Shown here: positions 8,166 to 15,403 of the stretch, piece by piece
Layout of the letters: each line of letters opens with the position of its first letter
Numbering within the stretch: the stretch's first letter is position 1
Source of the DNA: Roseiarcus sp963842835
GTDB taxonomy: Bacteria; Pseudomonadota; Alphaproteobacteria; Rhizobiales; Beijerinckiaceae
Direction: 5' to 3'
Length of the DNA stretch: 64,000 nt
NCBI GenBank assembly: GCA_963842835.1
Contig: CAWJIB010000009.1
Span: 744,001 to 808,000 of the forward strand
The notes under the pieces: model-generated
Databases searched by the model: none
What the model was told of the DNA's origin: nothing
The model's input: the letters and a program-made list of their open reading frames with translations, nothing else
Made by a program: the position numbers and the translations under genes

Positions 8166-9386
8166 TCACTTTTCCGACCGCAATGGCCAGCGCCCAACAG
8201 CGAGAGTTCCCCTTGTGAGCTGTTCGGAAGTGGAGCCGAGATGCGCCAGCTCATCCCCGACGATCGCCGCGATTTCGCTTTGCGCCGGCTGCTCGGACGG
8301 GATCCTGACGCGGACGTCAACGGCCCGGGGCTGATCCAAAGGACTTCCGATTTGGCTGACAATAATGCAATGCGCCTCATCGATATAGGGAACTTCGTCC
8401 ACTAACCGCTGCGCGATGAGGCAGGCGGCAATATTGTAGAGCTTGCCGACATGCGTGACCGCATTCTTGCCGGCCGCCAATTCCATGGTCATCGGCCGGA
8501 ACGGCGTGATCAATCCGTTGATGCGGTTGCCCCGCCCGGCTTCGCCATCATCCCCAGCCTCGGCAGAGGTCCCCGTCACGGTGAGATAGATGCTGCCGGC
8601 AGCCAGATCATCGGCCGCATTGACGTCGAGGCTCATCTTCGTGGCGCCATGTTCCCGCGCGGCCTGGCGTGCAATTGCGGCGATTTCTCTCTTGGCGTCC
8701 CGATAGCCGGCGAAGCTATGTATGAAACGGTCCACGATTGCGCAGGCGATTGTGAGATGGACATGCTCGCCCTGCCGAACGCCCATGACCTTGATGTCTC
8801 GCCCGATTTCTCGATGAGCGCTCTGCGCCGCTGTTCCAAGCGCTTTTTCAACGGCGTAGACGATGGTCTCCAGGCGGCTGAGCGGCGCATAACCAACTCC
8901 GCAGGAGGTGTCGTTGCAGAGACGCGCCCGGCCTGGCCGCCGCGCGAACAAATCGCCGAGGTCCGCTGATCCGGGCCGGACCAAGTTATGGACGTTGATG
9001 TCCCGCTTCGGGTCGACCGCCGGGATATAGGTTGAGACCCATTCAGCGGCTGCCTGATAAGCGAGTTCTGCGATGGGCAGATCTTTTCCTCGGACGGAGC
9101 CGGTCGCGCGGCCCGCAAGGAAAAGATCCATCGGTCGAGAAATCTCGCCGCCGCCAAAACGGGGCGAAGATGCGCCTCCGGCGAGCAGGGCCTTGTCGAC
9201 ATTATAGTGGAGGACCTCGCCGCATTCCGACAGATAGAGGCGCGACAGGGCGAGACTGAATTGTTCAACGATCTCGTCGCAAATCGTGTCCGGGTGGCCG
9301 AGGCCCTTTCTCTCCACAATCTCAAGATCGAGCAAGTCGCCAGTCGGATGATCGAGGCGGCAAATATGGAGACGCTCGGCCAACAT
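8166..9386 (-). CDS. mat: Archaeal-type S-adenosylmethionine synthetase
   Basis: This 406-residue enzyme makes S-adenosylmethionine from methionine and ATP. It belongs to the archaeal MAT family, which is only distantly related to bacterial MetK. Family marks are the N-terminal E-I-V-E-R-K-G-L-G-H-P-D-T-I-C-D with the catalytic His, then H-Y-N-V-D-K-A-L-L-A-G-G and D-T-S-C-G-V-G-Y. The C-terminal part contains G-D-D-G-E-A-G-R-G-N-R-I-N-G-L-I, A-G-K-N and H-V-G-K-L-Y-N. The ATG at 9386 was chosen because it starts just before the conserved domain and follows a GAGAAGGA site; the open frame extends 37 codons further without family similarity. It converges on rtcA with only 26 bases between the stops. 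It may be an accessory enzyme used under stress. Confidence 0.93.
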   Translation of the reverse strand: MLAERLHICRLDHPTGDLLDLEIVERKGLGHPDTICDEIVEQFSLALSRLYLSECGEVLHYNVDKALLAGGASSPRFGGGEISRPMDLFLAGRATGSVRGKDLPIAELAYQAAAEWVSTYIPAVDPKRDINVHNLVRPGSADLGDLFARRPGRARLCNDTSCGVGYAPLSRLETIVYAVEKALGTAAQSAHREIGRDIKVMGVRQGEHVHLTIACAIVDRFIHSFAGYRDAKREIAAIARQAAREHGATKMSLDVNAADDLAAGSIYLTVTGTSAEAGDDGEAGRGNRINGLITPFRPMTMELAAGKNAVTHVGKLYNIAACLIAQRLVDEVPYIDEAHCIIVSQIGSPLDQPRAVDVRVRIPSEQPAQSEIAAIVGDELAHLGSTSEQLTRGTLAVGRWPLRSEK

Positions 9387-9510
9387 AAGTTTGGTCCTTC
9401 TCTCCCACCATAGCGACGGATGAAAGGGCGCGAGATGGCGGCGCTTAGCTCCGGGAAGGATAATGCCAGCAACTGTCAGAAGGATAAAGGCGGCCAAAAG
9501 ATATTGCCGC

Positions 9511-9732
9511 TTAGGCTGCCGGCTGTTCCCTCATCAGCCGAAAATAATGCTCTGCATGCTGGCGATGGTTCTCGACCTCGATTGCATCGCCGGTTGATGC
9601 GGCGGCGTGTGCGAGCGCCGTGTAGCGTTCATGGTTCCTTTTGGCGTCAGCGAGCCGAACCGCCGCTGAACCGCTCGGCTTCCGCTCTGTCCCTTTGGAA
9701 CGGTCGGAAGATGGCCCGGCGTCCGGCCTGCG
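9511..9732 (-). pseudogene. Remnant of a DUF4167-domain protein (C-terminal part)
   Basis: Reading the minus strand from an in-frame stop at 9733-9735 gives 73 codons ending at TAA (9511-9513), with no ATG, GTG or TTG start. The translation contains N-H-E-R-Y-T-A-L-A-H-A-A-A, then G-D-A-I-E-V-E-N-H, then Q-H-A-E-H-Y-F-R-L-M. This is the signature of DUF4167 (N-Y-x-R-Y-x-x-L-A-R-x-E, G-D-x-x-x-A-E-N, Q-H-A-E-H-Y-x-R), a family almost confined to Alphaproteobacteria. Intact members are much longer and have a basic N-terminus, which is missing here. I infer a truncated relict copy; use of a rare start codon cannot be excluded. Confidence 0.6.
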
Positions 9733-9856
9733 TCAGATCATTGCCGGCTTCTCTCAAGGGCGGGAAGCTTTCTTGCTATGCTCGCCGGCCGACGTCGTCG
9801 CGGCTGCGGCGGCCAAAGCAGCCGCGAGCCGCCGGCTCCTTCTGTGGGGGATCAGC

Positions 9857-10894
9857 GTGAGGCGAATCCTGCATGTCGACATGGACGCCTTTTTTGCCGC
9901 CATAGAACAGCAACGGCGTCCCGAGTTGCGCGGCAAGCCGGTGATTGTCGGCGGCCACGGCGATCCGAAGGAGCGCGCCGTCGTCTCCACTGCCTCCTAC
10001 GAGGCGCGGCGCTTCGGCATCCATTCCGGCATGCCGCTGCGCACCGCCTACCGCCTGTGCCCCGGCGCGGTCTACCTGCCAGTCGACTTCGAGACCTATG
10101 TCGCGGTGTCGCAGCGCATCAAATCGATCTTTCGGGAATTTTCGCCGATCTGCGAGGATAGCGGGCTGGACGAAGCCTTCCTCGACATCTCGCAGTGCGA
10201 CGAGGCGCCCGAACGCATCGGTGAAGCGATTAAGGAACGCGTCAAGGCTGAAACCGGTCTGACCTGCTCTGTCGGAATCGGCCCCAACAAGCTCTTGGCC
10301 AAGTTAGCCTCGGATATGGACAAGCCGGGCGGACTGACGCTGCTCAGCGCAACCGACATACCGAAAAAGGTCTGGCCGCTGCCCGCTCGCAAGCTGTTGG
10401 GAGTGGGACCGAAAACCGAAGCGCGGCTTGCCGCGCTCGGGGTGGAGACGATCGGCGCGCTTGCCGCCGCTCCTCTGTCCAGGCTGCAGCAATATTTCGG
10501 CGAGGCCCACGGCCGCTATCTGCACGATGCGGCGCAAGGCATTGACGAAAGTCCGCTCGTTACCGCTTGGGAGCCGCGCTCGCTGAGCCGGCAAATGACC
10601 TTTCAGCAAGATGTCAGCGACAGTCGCGCAATCGCGAAAGCCCTAAGAAAACTGGTCGCAGAAGTGGTCGCCGACGCCGGCAAGGAAGGCTACCGGGGGA
10701 AAACAGTGACGGTCAAAATCCGTTTTGCCGATTTTGAAACGCTCAGTCGCCAGGTTACGCTGCCACGCCCAAGCCGCGCGCTGCGCAGGATCGCACGCGC
10801 CGCTCGGCAGCGCCTGCAGCAGATCGCGCTCGTGAAGAAGGTGCGAATGATCGGCGTTCGGCTCAGCGGTCTTGTCCCCGTCGATCGGGGATAG
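9857..10894 (+). CDS. dinB: DNA polymerase IV (Y-family translesion polymerase)
   Basis: DinB copies past damaged bases with low fidelity. The 345-residue protein carries the catalytic R-I-L-H-V-D-M-D-A-F-F-A-A-I-E-Q motif right after the start and the second metal site D-S-G-L-D-E-A-F-L-D near residue 104. C-S-V-G-I-G-P-N-K-L-L-A-K and the thumb K-L-L-G-V-G-P-K-T follow, and the little-finger domain is C-terminal. The GTG at 9857 places the catalytic motif at the usual position; the frame is open for 72 further codons, but that extension has no similarity. The C-terminus lacks a clear Q-L-x-L-F beta-clamp motif, which is unusual. Confidence 0.94.
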   Translation: MRRILHVDMDAFFAAIEQQRRPELRGKPVIVGGHGDPKERAVVSTASYEARRFGIHSGMPLRTAYRLCPGAVYLPVDFETYVAVSQRIKSIFREFSPICEDSGLDEAFLDISQCDEAPERIGEAIKERVKAETGLTCSVGIGPNKLLAKLASDMDKPGGLTLLSATDIPKKVWPLPARKLLGVGPKTEARLAALGVETIGALAAAPLSRLQQYFGEAHGRYLHDAAQGIDESPLVTAWEPRSLSRQMTFQQDVSDSRAIAKALRKLVAEVVADAGKEGYRGKTVTVKIRFADFETLSRQVTLPRPSRALRRIARAARQRLQQIALVKKVRMIGVRLSGLVPVDRG

Positions 10895-11230
10895 GGCTCA
10901 AGTGGTGAAAATCTGGCGCTTGGTTCCCGCGACGCCCGTCGGCTATGGGTCGACACGCGCCGGTCACGACGTGCGCCGCCGTCGGCTGGCTTGACCGTCT
11001 CAATGGGGGGAAAGCTGTCAGTCGCGATGGCCGCGCAGCGGCGAGATCTTCACGCTAAGTCGGACGAGCGGGCCAAGATCGCGGCGAGGCTGGCAATACT
11101 GTCGCGTCTGCCGTCTGTTTTCACATTGCCGTCGCGCGCAGATGGTGATGATCTCCCGTGAGCGCCGCGCGTTGCGCGCTGACGGCGGTTCAGATGGCAA
11201 TCCCGACGCGCGTCATAGGGAGGGAACGAC
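10895..11230. other. Intergenic region after dinB, no confident feature
   Basis: This gap of about 336 bases contains an ORF of roughly 50 codons starting near 11004 with an amphipathic, arginine-rich translation, but it has no ribosome site or recognised family. I see no terminator or repeat. Confidence 0.4.
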
Positions 11231-11530
11231 ATGATTACGTTCATCCGAACGGCAGTGGGAATGTCTGGGAAGGCTCTGGAAATGGCGGCCTTCGCCAAGG
11301 AAATGGCCGCGATAATTAACCGCGCGACCGGCGGAAACACGACTGCCTGCGTCTCTTTTGGCGGTAACGCCAATGCGGTCGCGTGGATTTCACACGCGGA
11401 CAGCTTCACTCAAATGGAAGAGACACTGGCGAAGCTCACGGCCGATCCAGAATATCGCGCCGCGCTCAAGAAGGCGGAACATTTGGCTGTCCCCGGCATG
11501 ACGCAAGATCAGTTCTGGCGGCACATTTAG
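11231..11530 (+). CDS. Small uncharacterised protein, possible alpha/beta-barrel fold
   Basis: The 99-residue protein follows a strong GGGAGGG ribosome site. I cannot assign a family with certainty. The pattern of an N-terminal beta-strand (I-T-F-I-R-T-A-V), a long helix (K-A-L-E-M-A-A-F-A-K-E-M), a glycine-rich strand and a second helix (M-E-E-T-L-A-K-L-T-A-D-P-E-Y) resembles small dimeric alpha+beta barrels such as the antibiotic-monooxygenase or NIPSNAP groups. It has no cofactor motif. It precedes a remnant transposase and a cupin gene, with no evident operon. Confidence 0.6.
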   Translation: MITFIRTAVGMSGKALEMAAFAKEMAAIINRATGGNTTACVSFGGNANAVAWISHADSFTQMEETLAKLTADPEYRAALKKAEHLAVPGMTQDQFWRHI

Positions 11531-11693
11531 CCCAACCAAAATGGCCGCCGGATCATCAGTCTGGCGGCCAAGCGTAAGTCGGCGTGGGGGTCCGAACGCC
11601 GATCGGCGCGCTGACCCTTCGACGAAGTTGGGCCCGGCGGGGTTAACATGTGGAGCCGCTTCACACTTCCCAGCTTTCGGTTCAACATCTTCC

Positions 11694-11818
11694 TACAGCG
11701 CGACGATATCGGAAACTTCCCAAAGCCGACCGGCGACGCCAGCGCCTCTCGCGGGTGACGTGCGCGGCCTCGAGTATATCTTGACGAAGTTGTGGTACAT
11801 TAGATTGCCCAAGCTGCT
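11694..11818 (-). pseudogene. Remnant of an IS1-like transposase C-terminus
   Basis: On the minus strand the frame ending at TAG (11694-11696) reads N-L-M-Y-H-N-F-V-K-I-Y, then T-S-P-A-R-G-A-G-V-A, then R-L-W-E-V-S-D-I-V-A-L. This matches the end of IS1-type transposases common in Alphaproteobacteria (Y-N-F-x-R-I-H-K-T-L-R-x-T-P-A-M-x-A-G-V, L-W-x-x-x-D-I-V-A-L). Several conserved residues have changed and nothing of the N-terminal or catalytic region remains. It marks an old insertion between 11531 and the cupin gene. Confidence 0.5.
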
Positions 11819-11846
11819 TCGAAGATCTCATGCACAGGAGTATCCA

Positions 11847-12221
11847 ATGGCCGATGGAATGAGTGTCAGCGAATTTGAAACGAAATCGCATGATAACGCG
11901 GACGAGGTCCGCACGCCGAGCAAGACAAGGATAGAGGTCGTAAGACTTCCGGGTTTCACGATCGGTCGGCTTAGCGCCGAACCGGGCTGGCGCTGGTCCG
12001 AGTGCATCAAGCCGATTGCGGGAACCGAAAGCTGCCAGGTGGCGCATGTTGGTTATGCTATATCGGGTCACATCACGGTGCGCATGAACGATGGGTCACA
12101 GAAGACCATAGGACCCGGCGAGTCCTACACCATTCCACCGGGACACGATGCCTGGGTAGAAGGAAACGAACGCTATGTCTGCGTCGAGGTGATGAGCGCG
12201 GAGCAGTACGCCAAGGCTTAG
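11847..12221 (+). CDS. Small cupin-domain protein
   Basis: The 124-residue protein is a single-domain cupin. The two beta-barrel motifs are visible as C-Q-V-A-H-V-G-Y-A-I-S-G-H-I-T-V and P-G-E-S-Y-T-I-P-P-G-H-D-A-W. Only some of the metal-binding histidines of classical cupins are evident, so it could bind a ligand rather than act as an oxygenase. An AGGAG site lies six bases before the ATG at 11847; the longer open frame upstream overlaps the transposase remnant and is rejected. A strong terminator follows, so it is probably transcribed alone. Confidence 0.85.
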   Translation: MADGMSVSEFETKSHDNADEVRTPSKTRIEVVRLPGFTIGRLSAEPGWRWSECIKPIAGTESCQVAHVGYAISGHITVRMNDGSQKTIGPGESYTIPPGHDAWVEGNERYVCVEVMSAEQYAKA

Positions 12222-12252
12222 CGGGCGCGCCTCCACCCCGAGCACGCCACAG

Positions 12253-12288
12253 AACGCCCCGCCACGGATGAACTGGCGGGGCGTTTTT
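12253..12288 (+). terminator. Rho-independent terminator after the cupin gene
   Basis: Bases 12253-12264 (AACGCCCCGCCA) pair perfectly with 12274-12285 around a 9-base loop, and a run of T follows (12284-12288). The hairpin lies about 30 bases after the cupin stop codon. Confidence 0.9.
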
Positions 12289-12349
12289 CGTTTACGGCCA
12301 ATTGGTGCTCAAGCTCACGATCAAGTCTGGACACAAGCCGATCCCCAAA

Positions 12350-12478
12350 TCAGGGGTGTGTTTCGGCGCGCAAAGCCCGAAGCCGCGACAGGGCGCCGTC
12401 CTCATCGGCGCCCGTCATTCGGCTAAAGCCGACGACGTCCGCGGCGAAGATTGCCACAATTTTCCGCGTTCGGGTCAT
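12350..12478 (-). pseudogene. N-terminal fragment of a class III adenylate/guanylate cyclase
   Basis: The minus-strand ORF from ATG 12478 reads R-K-I-V-A-I-F-A-A-D-V-V-G-F-S-R-M followed by G-A-D-E-D-G-A-L-S-R-L-R-A-L-R, then stops after 42 codons. This is the start of the cyclase domain of the common alphaproteobacterial adenylate cyclases with TPR tails (A-A-I-L-A-A-D-V-V-G-Y-S-R-L). The rest of the domain, including the second metal-binding Asp and the transition-state residues, is absent. It is therefore a broken gene, perhaps cut when mobile elements entered. Confidence 0.7.
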
Positions 12479-12933
12479 CGCGCCTCTCTGCCGCCGGTAC
12501 GACAGCACTATCTGCGTAACGCGGCTCAGGCTCAAGTCGGCGACGTGATAGTCCTGGTCGAACGTCCCATTTGGGTCGATTCCGGCCGTTTGAGACGCGG
12601 GAACCAAGCGTAAGATTTTCACCTCTCTCATGATTGCTTGCAAGGGCATTGGGCATGCGCCACATCCCGCCGATTTTGCCGGACGGCAGAGGAACTTGTA
12701 CGTCGATACGCGAGGCAGGAAGCGGGACGCAAACGTCGGTCAACAATCTCTCATTCGCGGATCTTGAGCCGCATGACCTTTCTTCGTCTGGGGCTGCCTC
12801 TGTCTAGAAAGCGAGCATCAAAGGCTCATAGTGGTGGCGAGGGCTCCCCGGCATTGTCCCGCTCCCAGCGTCGCGTACCAGCCGAGAGTGTTCAAGCGTC
12901 GTATGATCTCCTTTGCACAGTTCGTTGCTTTGA
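12479..12933. other. Intergenic region between the cyclase fragment and the IS110 transposase stop
   Basis: About 455 bases without a supported gene. The translations on both strands are arginine-rich chance frames. The right end of the IS110 element must lie in the last part of this stretch, but no terminal inverted repeat was recognised. Confidence 0.4.
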
Positions 12934-14049
12934 TCACGCCACCTTCGGCGCGGATTGGATCGTGCAGGCGATTGACCAGACGAAGCCCACCATCTCGCGT
13001 GCAATTGCGACGGTGACGAGATTGGGGTTCTTTCCGAGCGCGCTCAGCCGCCGATATCGAGCGCACAGACGAACCTGCGCCTGCCACCCGATATCGCGCA
13101 CCACCTTGGGCAAGGCTTCGATGCGATCGACTTTGTGTCGTCCGACGCGCGGCTTCATTCGATAAGCCCACGCGCCTTCGACCAATGCCCGGCGAGCGTA
13201 GGTGTTCCCCGTCTTGGTGATGCCGCCGCGCCGGACCTTCTCGCCGCTCGATCTTTCGCCTGGGACCAGGCCGAAGAAGGCCATGAGTTGGCGCGGGTTC
13301 GCGAAGCGCGTGAAGTCGCCGACTTCGGCGACCAGCACGACCGCGGTGATCACGGAGATTCCCCGCATCGCCTGCAAGGCGTCGACCACAGGCCGAAGGC
13401 TCCATTCGGAAAGAAGCGCGCCGATCTGTTCCTCGACACGCTTCAATCGCCGCTCGGCGTCGGTGACGGCGTCGACATAGTCATGAAACGCGATCTGCTG
13501 GGCCGGGTGTTCAAAAGCGAGGGTCGACAGCCACCGGCGGTACGCCATTTTCCAGGCTGTTCCTCGCCCATGCTTGCGTCCGTGACGCAAGAGAAAGCCT
13601 TGAAGGTGTTGACGCGCCCGCGTCACGACATGACGGACGACGCCGCGCAATCGAATCAGGTCCCGCATCGCTTCGTGGCCCGCATCAGGAACCCAGACCG
13701 GCGTCAGTTCTCCAGCCCGATGCAAGCGGGCGAGCATGGTGGCGTCGCGTCTATCGGTCTTGACGCGTTCGCCGGGCTTTCTCGGGATAAGCGACGGCGC
13801 CACCACGTCGCATCGATGGCCGAGGCCGATGAGCTGACGATAAACGCCATACCCGCAAGGACCCGCCTCATAGCAAAAGGACAAAACCACGCCCGGTCGC
13901 GCGAGGCGAAGACAAAGCTTGCTTATAGCGCTCGGCTCGTTATCGATCTCGCCCAGATATTCCAGTGCCGCCCGCCGGCCGCTGTCGGCCACCGAAACCG
14001 AAATCCGCTGCTTATGGACATCCAGTCCGACAAATCTGGTAGGGTGCAT
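12934..14049 (-). CDS. IS110-family transposase (DEDD)
   Basis: The 371-residue recombinase has the two-domain IS110 layout. The N-terminal RuvC-like DEDD domain shows G-L-D-V-H-K, C-Y-E-A-G-P-C-G-Y-G and K-T-D-R-R-D-A-T-M-L as the acidic sites. The C-terminal Transposase_20 domain contains A-M-R-G-I-S-V-I-T-A and F-F-G-L-V-P-G-E-R-S-S-G-E, the second serine being the likely nucleophile, then K-T-G-N-T-Y-A-R-R. No frameshift or stop is present, so it is probably active. IS110 enzymes are guided by a bridge RNA from the element's non-coding end. Confidence 0.95.
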   Translation of the reverse strand: MHPTRFVGLDVHKQRISVSVADSGRRAALEYLGEIDNEPSAISKLCLRLARPGVVLSFCYEAGPCGYGVYRQLIGLGHRCDVVAPSLIPRKPGERVKTDRRDATMLARLHRAGELTPVWVPDAGHEAMRDLIRLRGVVRHVVTRARQHLQGFLLRHGRKHGRGTAWKMAYRRWLSTLAFEHPAQQIAFHDYVDAVTDAERRLKRVEEQIGALLSEWSLRPVVDALQAMRGISVITAVVLVAEVGDFTRFANPRQLMAFFGLVPGERSSGEKVRRGGITKTGNTYARRALVEGAWAYRMKPRVGRHKVDRIEALPKVVRDIGWQAQVRLCARYRRLSALGKNPNLVTVAIAREMVGFVWSIACTIQSAPKVA

Positions 14050-14074
14050 GAGGCCCGTCTCCTATGCATGAGGC
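14045..14074. repeat. 10-base direct repeat at the transposase start
   Basis: TGCATGAGGC occurs at 14045-14054, across the transposase start codon, and again at 14065-14074, exactly 20 bases apart. It may be part of the left-end RNA structure or a chance duplication. Confidence 0.5.
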
Positions 14075-14291
14075 TCTGCGCCGGCGTGCCGGCCTAACCC
14101 TCGTACCGTTGCATATCGGATGACGGGCCGCCCACAGGCCCAGCAATCATATGGACTAGCAGCAAGCCAGATTGCGGCCCGCACGGCTTGATCCCAGTCA
14201 ATCCGCGTTTCATCGCCTCGACCCTGGTTCGATCTAGCGACCGTTCTTTTCGCGGCGTCAATTAGCGATTTGCAAGCGCTCCGCGGCTCGC

Positions 14292-15287
14292 CTACCAACC
14301 CCACTTGACCTGTCCGAGCTCGCTGCCGTCCGGCTTCACATATTGGTCGCCGAACTGGATGATTCGAACCTGTTCGCTCTCGACCGGCGTAATCAGCGCG
14401 ATGGCACGCTTTGCGAAGTCGATGGTTTCGATGATTCCAAGTCCGCGACACCGGCCTGTTTCGTCGGCGACTCCGCATAAGAGGTTCTTTTCGAAGCCGG
14501 CGGGCATAACCTTGGTGTCCGCGGGCGCGCCGACCGGCGCGCCGACGGCCAGGAGACCTTCGGCCGTCCGCTCTGCATGAACGGCGCCTTCCTGGGCAAC
14601 CGGCCTTCCCGAAAATAGCAGCGTGCGCTGGAAGATGAGCGCGTCGAGCGCCAGCTCCATGCGCACTGCGCCGGCGAAGTGCCGGGCGTAGGCGCCTGCG
14701 CGCACCTCGAACTTTTCGTCATCCTCTTTTGCGTGGGCTGCACGGGAGGGCTTGAGCCGAATGATGGGCACGTGCCGGTTGGCCATGCGAATCGGCGCCA
14801 GCTCGTTTCGCCGCTCAAGCGCAACGACCACGTCGGGCCGCATGGCTTCAATCTTGTAATTTTTCAGGACGCGCCCCGATGCGTGAATGAAGCCGGTCGT
14901 GTCCACAATGATGAACGGGGCGCGGGCCTCGCGCGCAAGGCTCACTGCCCCGACGACCAAGGGCAGCAGGCGTCCCATCGGGCTCGTACTTCCCACAAAG
15001 AAATAGCCGGCCGGCGGCGCCGTCGTGAAATCGACCGGCAGGGAAGGATAGCCTAGCGTCACCGTGGCCGGCGGGCCAAGAATGGCTTGCCCGATATCGG
15101 CATCCACGACGGCCACTTCGGCTTGCTGCTGCAACAGCGCCTCCGACAGATAGCGGCAGAAGCTGGTCTTGCCGGCGCCTGAGCCGCCAATGACAAGGAT
15201 CGTTGCCCGGCCGCGCTCGAATATCTCGGCAGCTGCGGCCGCCCACTCAGGCGGGACATCGAGCTTCGCGCGTGGACTTGCGCTCAT
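14292..15287 (-). CDS. Clp1/Grc3-like polynucleotide 5'-hydroxyl kinase
   Basis: The 331-residue protein matches the Clp1/Grc3 P-loop kinases, which phosphorylate 5'-OH ends of RNA or DNA in eukaryotes and archaea. The Walker A motif G-G-S-G-A-G-K-T-S is at residues 34-42. It is followed by V-V-D-A-D-I-G-Q, the family's D-x-D-x-G-Q signature, then G-S-T-S-P and I-I-V-D-T-T-G-F-I as Walker B. The C-terminal part has L-L-C-G-V-A-D-E-T-G-R-C-R-G-L-G-I-I, a feature of this COG. The ATG at 15287 follows GAGGAGG, and the open frame upstream overlaps the next gene in another frame. Bacterial members are usually annotated only as Clp1/GlmU family. The nearby rtcA suggests a role on RNA ends. Confidence 0.85.
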   Translation of the reverse strand: MSASPRAKLDVPPEWAAAAAEIFERGRATILVIGGSGAGKTSFCRYLSEALLQQQAEVAVVDADIGQAILGPPATVTLGYPSLPVDFTTAPPAGYFFVGSTSPMGRLLPLVVGAVSLAREARAPFIIVDTTGFIHASGRVLKNYKIEAMRPDVVVALERRNELAPIRMANRHVPIIRLKPSRAAHAKEDDEKFEVRAGAYARHFAGAVRMELALDALIFQRTLLFSGRPVAQEGAVHAERTAEGLLAVGAPVGAPADTKVMPAGFEKNLLCGVADETGRCRGLGIIETIDFAKRAIALITPVESEQVRIIQFGDQYVKPDGSELGQVKWGW

Positions 15288-15403
15288 TGCCTCCTCGCCG
15301 GCGATCGGTGTGAAAACGCGTTCAGTCGTCACCCTCTTGCAGCGTTCATTCATCTCATTGATTAATAATGCAAAGCGCCTTTTTCGGAGCCGCTGGCGTC
15401 TGG

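Larger units (their letters stand above)
12934..14291 (-). mobile_element. IS110-type insertion sequence, ends unresolved, with candidate bridge-RNA region
   Basis: The element holds the transposase plus the non-coding sequence at its 5' side. Bases 14050-14291 (about 240 bases, read on the minus strand) separate the start codon from the neighbouring kinase gene. The length and position match the left end from which IS110-group bridge RNAs are made. A GCCGGC-GT-GCCGGC hairpin is visible at 14080-14093. The true boundaries cannot be fixed because IS110 elements lack clear inverted repeats. Confidence 0.5.

Noticed and set aside
9641..9856. N-terminal extension of DinB
   Set aside because: The family begins directly with the R-I-L-H-V-D-M-D motif; the 72 extra codons overlap the DUF4167 relict and show no similarity.
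11004..11165. ORF of about 50 codons after dinB
   Set aside because: No ribosome site, no recognised family, and composition like the surrounding non-coding sequence.
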